This document shows, piece by piece, positions 1-5,124 of a DNA stretch of 5,681 nt (position 1 is the stretch's first letter; each line of letters opens with the position of its first letter). The notes under the pieces were generated by a model. It saw only the letters and a program-made list of their open reading frames with translations. It did not search any database and had not been told where the DNA came from. The stretch is from Bradyrhizobium sp. (GTDB lineage Bacteria > Pseudomonadota > Alphaproteobacteria > Rhizobiales > Xanthobacteraceae): positions 1-5,681 of the forward strand of contig JAQGKJ010000838.1 of NCBI GenBank assembly GCA_028290165.1, written 5' to 3'. The position numbers and the translations under genes are program-made.

Positions 1-237
1 CGTCAATTCAGCCGCGCCTTTCTGGCCGAAACCGGTCAGACACCGGCAAAAGCTGTCGAACAGCTTCGGCTGGAGGCTGCCAGGATCATGATGGAGGAGG
101 GGCGGCACTCGGGTAACGTCGTCGCAGAAGAAACGGGTTTTGCGGATCGCGAACGCATGCGTCGTGCATTCGTGCGGACCTTCGGCCTCCCTCCGCAAGC
201 CCTTCGCAGAAAAGCTCGATTGGAGGCCACCGGCTGA
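1..237 (+). CDS. AraC/GlxA-family transcriptional regulator, C-terminal part (5' end outside window)
   Basis: The reading frame is open from base 1 to a TGA at 235-237 and gives 78 residues with no start codon, so the gene begins upstream of the window. The sequence is the C-terminal two-thirds of an AraC-type DNA-binding domain. It starts inside the first helix-turn-helix (RQFSRAFLAETGQTPAKAVE), continues through the linker helix (QLRLEAARIMMEEG) and the second helix-turn-helix (VVAEETGFADRERMRRAFVRTFG), and ends with the family's closing motif, here LPPQALRRK. The TPAKxVExLRLEAAR stretch is typical of GlxA-like members, which carry an N-terminal DJ-1/PfpI-like domain; that part is not visible here. 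Such proteins bind DNA as cytoplasmic transcription regulators. Its target is unknown. It converges on the crotonase gene, so it does not share a promoter with it. Confidence 0.9.
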   Translation, partial: RQFSRAFLAETGQTPAKAVEQLRLEAARIMMEEGRHSGNVVAEETGFADRERMRRAFVRTFGLPPQALRRKARLEATG

Positions 238-339
238 GCATAGCGAAGAAAGCCACGGCGCTGATCGCCTAGTTGTTAATGCCTTGGTTGCCCTTTCACT
301 GGCGTTGCAGGTCCGACCCGCGCTGACGACCGCGACGCG

Positions 340-1176
340 CTACTCCTTGCGCGTGCGATAATCGCCGAACGCGTTATCGCGCTGGTCGAGTTGCGCCTTG
401 ACGCTGCCGCCATCGCGCCGGAACGTCGACATGTAGGCGCGGCTCGCCTCAGTCGTGAACGCCAGCGCCTGAATTTCGGTGCCGGCGCGCATCGCGGCGC
501 GGGCGCCCATGATCTCCATCGCGCGGTGGACCGAACGCTTGTTGAGCTGCTGCAGTTCGACCGGCACTTTTGAGGCGCGTTCGGCGAAATCGAGTGTGCG
601 TTGCTCGATCTCTGCAAGCGGAAACGAGCGCGTGGCAAAACCCCAATCGGCGGCCTCGCGTCCGGACATGGCATCGCCGGTCAGCATCAGCTCCATGGCG
701 CGGCGCATGCCGAGCAGCCAGGGATGATACTGCATGTCCGGCGGGCTCATCAGCCGCACCGGCGGATATCCGATCTGGGCGTCGTCGGCGACGTAGACGA
801 TATCGCAGGCCGTTGCGAGTTCGGTGCCGCCGGCCAGGCAATAGCCGTGCACCTGCGCGACCACCGGCTTTGCCAGGTCCCAGATCGAGAACCAGCCTTC
901 GACGACATGCCGCGACCATTGGCCCGGTCCTGCCGCCGAGTGATAGGGCTGGTCGACCGAATTGTCGGACGACAGGTCGTAGCCTGCGGAGAAGCACGTC
1001 CCGGCACCGCGCACAATCGAGATCGAGACCTCGGGATCGCGATCGGCCGCTTCCAGCACCTCGAACACTTCCGCGCGCAGCCGGTTGTTGAGCGCGTTGC
1101 GCTTTTCCGGCCGGTTGAGCGTGATCCGCCGCACCCGCGGCCGCGGGTCGTCGACGAGAATATGCTGATACGACAT
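340..1176 (-). CDS. Enoyl-CoA hydratase/isomerase (crotonase) family protein
   Basis: This is a complete 278-residue protein, a normal length for the crotonase fold, starting at an ATG with a strong ribosome binding site (GGGAGGAGC, complement of 1181-1189). Family landmarks appear in order: the N-terminal strand and loop ITLNRPEKRNALN (18-30), the first oxyanion-hole segment CFSAGYDLSS (61-70), the second one GYCLAGGTELATACD (111-125), and the helix LTGDAMSGREAADWGF (165-180). Crotonases act on acyl-CoA thioesters (hydration, isomerisation, hydrolysis, decarboxylation and others), with the enolate held by two backbone NH groups, here probably those of A64 and G116. E119 aligns with Glu144 of rat mitochondrial hydratase. 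The position of Glu164 is occupied by P139 in YPPVRLMSPPD, so a standard hydratase reaction is uncertain. No pathway genes lie alongside, so the substrate cannot be inferred. Family assignment is firm; the specific reaction is not. Confidence 0.93.
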   Translation of the reverse strand: MSYQHILVDDPRPRVRRITLNRPEKRNALNNRLRAEVFEVLEAADRDPEVSISIVRGAGTCFSAGYDLSSDNSVDQPYHSAAGPGQWSRHVVEGWFSIWDLAKPVVAQVHGYCLAGGTELATACDIVYVADDAQIGYPPVRLMSPPDMQYHPWLLGMRRAMELMLTGDAMSGREAADWGFATRSFPLAEIEQRTLDFAERASKVPVELQQLNKRSVHRAMEIMGARAAMRAGTEIQALAFTTEASRAYMSTFRRDGGSVKAQLDQRDNAFGDYRTRKE

Positions 1177-1182
1177 CGCTGC

Positions 1183-1188
1183 TCCTCC
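1183..1188 (-). promoter_or_regulatory. Ribosome binding site of the crotonase gene
   Basis: Read on the minus strand this is GGAGGA, within GGGAGGAGC, six bases before the ATG at 1176. It supports that start. The rest of the 104-bp gap up to the next gene (1177-1280) shows no convincing promoter or terminator; an AT-rich patch near 1220-1228 is the only -10-like stretch and is weak. Confidence 0.75.
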
Positions 1189-1280
1189 CGATCTTTCGGC
1201 CTGTTGAGCGGCCCTCGGCGTATTTAATGCCTGAGATCGGAGAGGAAGTCATCGGCGGTGGGTTTGCGAGCTCCCTTTAT

Positions 1281-1676
1281 TCAAGCCCCGTCCATGATTG
1301 CGAGAAGATCTCTCAGGGATTGCTTGCAATTGGCGGCATCGGGTGTGCTGGCGCGCAGCGCTGCAAGGGCGCGGTCGATCGCCTTGTCAACCTTGTGCCA
1401 CTCGGCCGCCGCCCTCGGCTTCAGTCCCGCTTCAGCCTCGTCCCAGGAGGTCTCCAAATCCTTGATGCGCGTCTTCGCGGCCGTGAGATCGCCTTTATCG
1501 ACGAGAGTTGCCGTGTCGGTGACAATGGCCCGGAACGATGAGAGGTCCCCAAGCTTCGATGACATCGCCGCTTCGGCTCGCGTGAGGGTGAAGGCCGAGA
1601 GCAACGGCCCCGGACAGGTCGCTCCCGCAAGCGCGCCCAACAGGGCTGCGACCAAAATGCCTTTTTGCGTGCGCAT
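1281..1676 (-). CDS. Small exported helical protein of unknown function
   Basis: I chose the ATG at 1676, which gives 131 residues, because AGGAG (complement of 1684-1688) sits seven bases upstream and because the N-terminus then becomes a clean signal peptide. A start at 1751 would put 25 unlikely residues ([14 protein letters not shown]...) in front. The signal peptide has a basic start (MRTQKG), a hydrophobic core ([13 protein letters not shown], 7-19) and a probable signal-peptidase I site after R-A-E-A (residue 36). The cysteine at 21 does not sit in a proper lipobox. The mature part, about 95 residues, is predicted largely alpha-helical, with charged and alanine-rich stretches ([55 protein letters not shown]). 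It has a single cysteine (NCKQ) near the end. It lies 101 bp downstream of the frameshifted membrane protein gene on the same strand and may share its transcript. I do not recognise a named family. A periplasmic helical-bundle accessory of the signalling module is an inference from context only. Confidence 0.82.
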   Translation of the reverse strand: MRTQKGILVAALLGALAGATCPGPLLSAFTLTRAEAAMSSKLGDLSSFRAIVTDTATLVDKGDLTAAKTRIKDLETSWDEAEAGLKPRAAAEWHKVDKAIDRALAALRASTPDAANCKQSLRDLLAIMDGA

Positions 1677-1700
1677 GGTTTTTCTCCTTTGCTGATCGGC

Positions 1701-1719
1701 TTGCACGGCACAAGTGCAA
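1701..1719. repeat. 6-bp perfect inverted repeat upstream of the small exported protein
   Basis: TTGCAC (1701-1706) and GTGCAA (1714-1719) are separated by seven bases. The repeat lies 25 bp upstream of the ATG at 1676 and just before its ribosome binding site, in the gap behind the membrane protein gene. It could be an operator or a small leader hairpin, but a 6-bp repeat can occur by chance. There is no following T-run, so it is not an intrinsic terminator. Confidence 0.35.
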
Positions 1720-1777
1720 CCGCATCCTGAAGATCGATGCATCCGGTTCATATCGTCGTGCCGGCGCTTTCGCGCGG

Positions 1778-2538
1778 CTACGCGCGCCGCGCCTCGAAGC
1801 TGATGAACGCCACCAGCACGACGATGACGGTGAGAAAGCCAATGCTGGTGTAAACGGTCCCGAGGCCGAGGCCGCCATAGGCGCGCGCCTGCGATAAGAG
1901 ATCACCAAGCGAAGCACCGAGCGGTCGGGTCAGAATGTAGGGCAGCCAGAAAGTCAGAACGGCGTTGCCGCCGAAGTAATATGCCGCACCGATCGCGGCG
2001 ATGAGTGCGCCGAACGCCACCACCCCGACATTGAACCCAAGGCCGAGCGCTTCTGTCGCCAGATCGCCGGCAGCGGTGCCAAGCGCGAACGTCAGAAGAA
2101 TGGCCGCCCATAGAACAGTTCGCGCCGCGTGGTGACGATGGTGTGAATCGAAAGCGTACGCTCCGTCCAGTACCAGACCGCAAATGTGGCGGCCAACGCC
2201 GCGGCAAACGTGGCAGTGCTCGTGTAGAGACTGATGCCGAGCCCGTCCGTGAGGGCATCGGTGATCTCGGTCCCGACAATGCTCACCAGCACCACGGTCA
2301 ACCAATAAATCCACGGCGCATAGCGTCGCATCCGCAGTTGCAGCAGCAGGGCTGCCAGCAAAAGCGCGGCCATGACCGCGCCGGTAAGAGCGATACCGAG
2401 TCCAACATGCACAGCCAGATAATCCGCCCCCGTCTCTCCGACGGTGGTGGACATGACCTTGACGGTCCAGAAGACAAGTGTGACCTCCGGAACCTTGTTG
2501 AGCATAGCGGGGGTGCGCTGTTGCATATGGTCGATCAC
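1778..2538 (-). pseudogene. DUF347/COG4705-type integral membrane protein, interrupted by a one-base frameshift
   Basis: Two minus-strand frames together encode one membrane protein. The upstream frame (2538 down to about 2110) ends ...RRELFY and then runs into GRPFF and a stop at 2092-2094. The downstream frame (from about 2109 to the TAG at 1778-1780) continues AAILLTFALGTAAGD. Adding one T after the Tyr codon at 2112-2110 (one A between 2109 and 2110 on the + strand) gives RRELFY-W-AAILLTF and a protein of about 253 residues. The reconstructed chain is very hydrophobic and has four repeats, each carrying G-x4-D in or next to a membrane segment: GETGAD (34-39), GTEITD (89-94), GTAAGD (154-159) and GASLGD. 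This is the pattern of the DUF347 repeat family, whose function is unknown. The likely start is GTG at 2538, with GAGGGA (complement of 2547-2552) eight bases upstream. The ATG at 2526 is in frame but too far from that site, and the ATG at 2505 has no visible site. Either the gene is a recent pseudogene or the base was lost in sequencing or assembly. Confidence 0.82.
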
Positions 2539-2602
2539 GGAAACATCCCTCGGAAGTGAAGTGAACTTACAGGCCGTCACACAGACAGCTTGCCGGTCAC
2601 CC

Positions 2603-2619
2603 CTTAGAAGCAACTTAGG
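2603..2619 (+). promoter_or_regulatory. Candidate response-regulator box, left copy
   Basis: CTTAGAAGCAACTTAGG contains the exact direct repeat CTTAG-N6-CTTAG, that is, half-sites 11 bp apart, one helical turn. OmpR-family regulators of the PmrA/QseB/BqsR type bind tandem half-sites of this form, for example the TTAA-rich PmrA box. The site is 65 bp upstream of the GTG start of the membrane protein gene at 2538. It agrees at 12 of 17 positions with the inverted copy at 2681-2697. Binding is inferred, not shown. Confidence 0.55.
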
Positions 2620-2640
2620 TCGCGCAACATTTTCTCGTCC

Positions 2641-2650
2641 CGTTGCAACG
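2641..2650. repeat. 10-bp perfect palindrome between the two boxes
   Basis: CGTTGCAACG reads the same on both strands. It lies almost midway between the two candidate regulator boxes (midpoint near 2650). It may be a dimer-binding operator or chance; nothing else in the window repeats it. Confidence 0.3.
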
Positions 2651-2680
2651 CCGGAGGACTTTTTGATGTCTGTGCTGCCC

Positions 2681-2697
2681 GCTAAGTTGGCCCTAAT
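2681..2697 (-). promoter_or_regulatory. Candidate response-regulator box, right copy
   Basis: On the minus strand this reads ATTAGGGCCAACTTAGC, that is, ATTAG-N6-CTTAG. It shares TTAG-N3-CAACTTAG with the left copy and has the same 11-bp half-site spacing. The two copies face each other; each has the same orientation relative to its nearer gene. It overlaps the -35 element of the candidate PepSY promoter, a usual position for an OmpR-type activator. Confidence 0.55.
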
Positions 2698-2714
2698 TCT
2701 CACCTGAATAGAAT
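2687..2714 (+). promoter_or_regulatory. Candidate sigma-70 promoter for the PepSY-regulator-kinase operon
   Basis: A -35-like TTGGCC (2687-2692; four of six consensus bases) is followed after 16 bp by TAGAAT (2709-2714; five of six to TATAAT). Transcription would start near 2721, leaving a leader of roughly 28 nt before the ATG at 2749. The imperfect -35 overlaps the right-hand regulator box, which fits an activator-dependent promoter. An interrupted inverted repeat, CCCTAATTC (2691-2699) and GAATTTAGGG (2711-2720), brackets the -10. Confidence 0.5.
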
Positions 2715-2748
2715 TTAGGGTTTGGACACAGGTCAGGAGAATCGCGAC

Positions 2749-3081
2749 ATGAGATCGATGCCCATGCTCTGCGCCACTGTGGTTCTGTTCTCGGCAAGCG
2801 CGCTCGCCCGCACCGCCGCGCTCTCGGCCGACCGCGCGGTCGCCGTGCCTTATGCCGCGATTTCGCTGGACGCCGCCGTCGCCGCTGCGGAGAAATACGC
2901 TCACGGCAATGCCATCGGCGTCGATTATGAAAAACAAGGGGACGGGCAATGGGTCTACGAAATTGAGGTGCGCAGCGGGCCGAAGGTTTTCGACGTGAAA
3001 GTCGATACCGAGAAGGGTACTGTCATTGCATCGACCGAAGGCAAAGCGGATGCCTACAACCGGGATGACAAGACTGACTGA
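2749..3081 (+). CDS. Small exported PepSY-domain protein
   Basis: I chose the ATG at 2749 (110 residues) because AGGAG (2735-2739) lies nine bases upstream and a signal peptide begins there; an in-frame ATG at 2722 would add nine polar residues. The signal peptide MRSMPMLCATVVLFSASALA ends in an A-L-A signal-peptidase I site at residue 20. The rest is one PepSY domain (about 38-97): helix ISLDAAVAAAEKYAHGNAIG, then strands WVYEIEVRSG, KVFDVKVDTEKG and TVIASTEG. It ends in an acidic polar tail (DAYNRDDKTD). PepSY domains are small periplasmic or extracytoplasmic modules, first described as protease inhibitors and often found next to two-component systems. Being the first gene before a regulator and kinase, it may modulate the kinase's periplasmic sensor or bind a ligand. 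That role is inference. Confidence 0.9.
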   Translation: MRSMPMLCATVVLFSASALARTAALSADRAVAVPYAAISLDAAVAAAEKYAHGNAIGVDYEKQGDGQWVYEIEVRSGPKVFDVKVDTEKGTVIASTEGKADAYNRDDKTD

Positions 3082-3147
3082 CGCGCTTTCAGGCAAGACA
3101 AAAGCGGCGGATCTATTTTCTGCTGCCCGTAACCGGCAGGATCGATA

Positions 3148-3810
3148 ATGCGCGTTTTGCTGATCGAGGACGACGGCATGATCGGAGCGGCTGTGCTGCA
3201 GGCGCTGAAGGATGCCGCCTATGCCGTCGATTGGGTTACCGACGGCCACACCGCGATCGCCGCCGTCGAGGTCGAGCGTTATGACATTGCGCTTCTCGAT
3301 CTAGGCCTGCCGAAAAGAGATGGACGGGACGTCTTGCGCCGCTTCCGCAAGATGGACGGCCAACTTCCAGTGATCATCGTCACCGCGCGCGACGGCATCG
3401 ATGATCGCATCGATGGTCTCGATCTCGGCGCCGACGACTACCTGGTGAAGCCGTTCGAGATTCGGGAATTGCTGGCGCGGATGCGTGCGGTTCTGCGGCG
3501 GCCGGGCAGCGGCGCGGCGGCGATCTTGAGCAACGGCGTCATCAGCCTCAACCCCGCAACCCACGAGGTAACGCATGGCGGGGAAACCTCTCGTCTGACC
3601 GCACGCGAACTCGCACTGTTACAAGCGCTGCTGGCCCGCCCCGGCAACATCCTCTCCCGCAGCGAACTGGAGAGCCAGATTTATGGCTGGAATGAAGAGG
3701 TGGAAAGCAACGCCGTGGAATTTCTCATCCATGGGGTACGCAAGAAGGTGGGCGCTAACGCCATACGCAACGTGAGAGGGGTCGGCTGGATGGTCGACCG
3801 CGCGTCATGA
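3148..3810 (+). CDS. OmpR-family response regulator (QseB/PmrA-like)
   Basis: This is a complete 220-residue protein, the usual length for the QseB/PmrA/TctD group. The N-terminal receiver domain (1-117) has the acidic pocket E7-D8-D9, the phosphoacceptor D51 in LLDLGLPKRDG, T79 in VTARD, and K101 in YLVKPFE. The C-terminal winged-helix DNA-binding domain (about 127-220) contains LTARELALLQALLARPG, a recognition-helix region VESNAVEFLIHGVRKKVG and the closing wing IRNVRGVGWMV. When phosphorylated by the kinase encoded next to it, it should bind tandem half-sites about 11 bp apart, such as those at 2603-2619 and 2681-2697. The ribosome binding site is the modest GGCAGGA (3135-3141), six bases before the ATG. 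It follows the PepSY gene after 66 bp with no terminator, so the three genes probably form one operon. The regulon is unknown. Confidence 0.95.
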   Translation: MRVLLIEDDGMIGAAVLQALKDAAYAVDWVTDGHTAIAAVEVERYDIALLDLGLPKRDGRDVLRRFRKMDGQLPVIIVTARDGIDDRIDGLDLGADDYLVKPFEIRELLARMRAVLRRPGSGAAAILSNGVISLNPATHEVTHGGETSRLTARELALLQALLARPGNILSRSELESQIYGWNEEVESNAVEFLIHGVRKKVGANAIRNVRGVGWMVDRAS

Positions 3811-5093
3811 GCCGTTCCCTGCAAGGGCGCCTGGTCATCAGTCTGACCGCCATGATCGTCATCGCAGGCGTGATCGCGGGCATCGTTGCATTTCGATTGG
3901 CGTTCGATGAAGCCATCGAACTTCAGGACTCCATCCTTCTTCAGGTCGGAACCATTGCAGGCAATATCCGTGTGCCGGAGCCTATCCCCGCCAGCGGCAA
4001 GCTGGAGCCGGAAGCGCAAGTGGTGATCGAGGAACTGAACAACGCGCCGGACAAGGACGTGCTGCGGTCCTTGCCGGACGGACTGCACATTGTTTCACGC
4101 TCGCAAGCGGCCTGGCGGCTCCTGATCCGGACGCGCGCGGACGGCAGCCGCGTCTTGATCGGGCAACCGATTCATATCCGCAACAAGATCGCAACGAACA
4201 GCGCGCTTCATGCGGTTGTTCCACTGGTCGCGCTGCTTCCCTGTCTGGTGCTGGTGGTGACGATCGTCATCCGGCGAACGCTGCGTCCGATGGCGCAATT
4301 GGCGGGGCGGCTGGACGCCCGACCGGCCGATGATCTGGAAACGCTTCCGCTGGATGGAACGCCAGGCGAACTGCATCCATTCATTGCGTCTATCAACCAC
4401 CTGCTGGAGCGCGTGCAGACCCTGATCGACCAGCAGCGGCGCTTCATTGCCGACGCTGCCCACGAGCTTCGAACGCCCATCACGGCCATCAGTCTGCAAG
4501 CCGAAAATCTTGGTCAGGTCGAGCTTCCGCCTGATGGCCGCAGCCGGCTTTCCGCGCTCGTCAGCGGAGCCCGCCGTACCGCCCACTTGCTGGACCAACT
4601 GCTTGCGCTTGCACGCTATGACGTCGGCCGCGCCCCGGAAGCTCCGGTGACTTCGCTCGATGCATGCACGATGCAAGTTGTTGCGGATCTTTTGCCCAGG
4701 GCCACGGAGCGGGGGATCGACCTCGGCTTTGAGATTGTTGAACCTTTGTTGGTGCGGGGCGAACCAGCGATGCTTATGTCCGTCGTCCACAATCTGATCG
4801 ACAATGCGCTGCGCCACACGCCGGTGGGCGGACGGATCGACATCGGAGTTTATCGCGACGGTGAGCACGTCGTCCTGCAGATCGAGGACACCGGGCCCGG
4901 CATTGCGCCGGCCGATTACAAACGGGTATTTGAGCCGTTCGTTCGCGGAAGCCAGGCGGCCGAGGGGGGCACCGGGCTCGGCCTGTCCATCGTAAAGCGC
5001 ATCGTCGAACGGCTTAAGGGCTCGGTGGTGCTGGAGAACCTCCCTACTTCCGGTCTACGGGCGACGGTCAGTCTTCCCGTTCAGACGCTTTGA
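3807..5093 (+). CDS. Membrane sensor histidine kinase (QseC/PmrB-like)
   Basis: This is a complete 428-residue kinase starting in an ATGA overlap with the regulator's stop, which indicates translational coupling. Layout: first membrane helix about 10-31 (VISLTAMIVIAGVIAGIVAF); periplasmic sensor about 32-133, beginning AFDEAIELQDSILLQVG as in the 2CSK_N type of sensor found in QseC/TctE-like kinases; second membrane helix about 135-156; HAMP-like linker to about 205; dimerisation/phosphotransfer domain with H219 in ADAAHELRTPITAIS; and an ATPase domain with the N box HNLIDNALRHTP (328-339), G1 DTGPGIAP (361-368), F box FEPFVRG (375-381) and G2 GGTGLGLSIV (387-396). All catalytic motifs are intact. 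It should autophosphorylate H219 and pass phosphate to D51 of the regulator. The sensor has an E-x-x-E pair (E35, E38) close to the first helix, but this may be structural. The ligand is unknown. Confidence 0.95.
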   Translation: MSRSLQGRLVISLTAMIVIAGVIAGIVAFRLAFDEAIELQDSILLQVGTIAGNIRVPEPIPASGKLEPEAQVVIEELNNAPDKDVLRSLPDGLHIVSRSQAAWRLLIRTRADGSRVLIGQPIHIRNKIATNSALHAVVPLVALLPCLVLVVTIVIRRTLRPMAQLAGRLDARPADDLETLPLDGTPGELHPFIASINHLLERVQTLIDQQRRFIADAAHELRTPITAISLQAENLGQVELPPDGRSRLSALVSGARRTAHLLDQLLALARYDVGRAPEAPVTSLDACTMQVVADLLPRATERGIDLGFEIVEPLLVRGEPAMLMSVVHNLIDNALRHTPVGGRIDIGVYRDGEHVVLQIEDTGPGIAPADYKRVFEPFVRGSQAAEGGTGLGLSIVKRIVERLKGSVVLENLPTSGLRATVSLPVQTL

Positions 5094-5124
5094 GTTGCTT
5101 GCCAGCCACCGCAACGCCAGCGCC

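Noticed and set aside
238..339. Terminator or small gene between the AraC-type regulator and the crotonase
   Set aside because: No stable hairpin with a T-run and no short frame with a ribosome binding site could be seen in these 102 bp.
449..1252. 267-residue minus-strand frame and 208-residue plus-strand frame over the crotonase gene
   Set aside because: Both are Arg-rich GC-driven shadows of the crotonase gene, which has clear family motifs and a good ribosome binding site.
1677..1751. Upstream start at 1751 for the small exported protein
   Set aside because: It would bury the signal peptide behind 25 residues; the ATG at 1676 has AGGAG at proper spacing.
1761..1777. GCGC-GAAA-GCGC hairpin right after the membrane protein stop, considered as a terminator
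   Set aside because: The stem is only 4 bp before a mismatch and no T-run follows, so it is not an intrinsic terminator.
2539..3249. Long N-terminal extension of the minus-strand frame that runs into the membrane protein gene (open from 3249)
   Set aside because: It is antisense to the PepSY and regulator genes, its translation is low-complexity and lacks family features, and a ribosome binding site with GTG at 2538 fits the membrane protein start.
4095..4868. 257-residue minus-strand open frame opposite the sensor kinase
   Set aside because: It is antisense to the conserved kinase catalytic domains, with no recognisable domain and no ribosome binding site support.
5094..5124. Bidirectional terminator between the kinase gene and serA
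   Set aside because: Only a weak GTTGC/GCAAC pairing is visible, with no T-tract on either strand.
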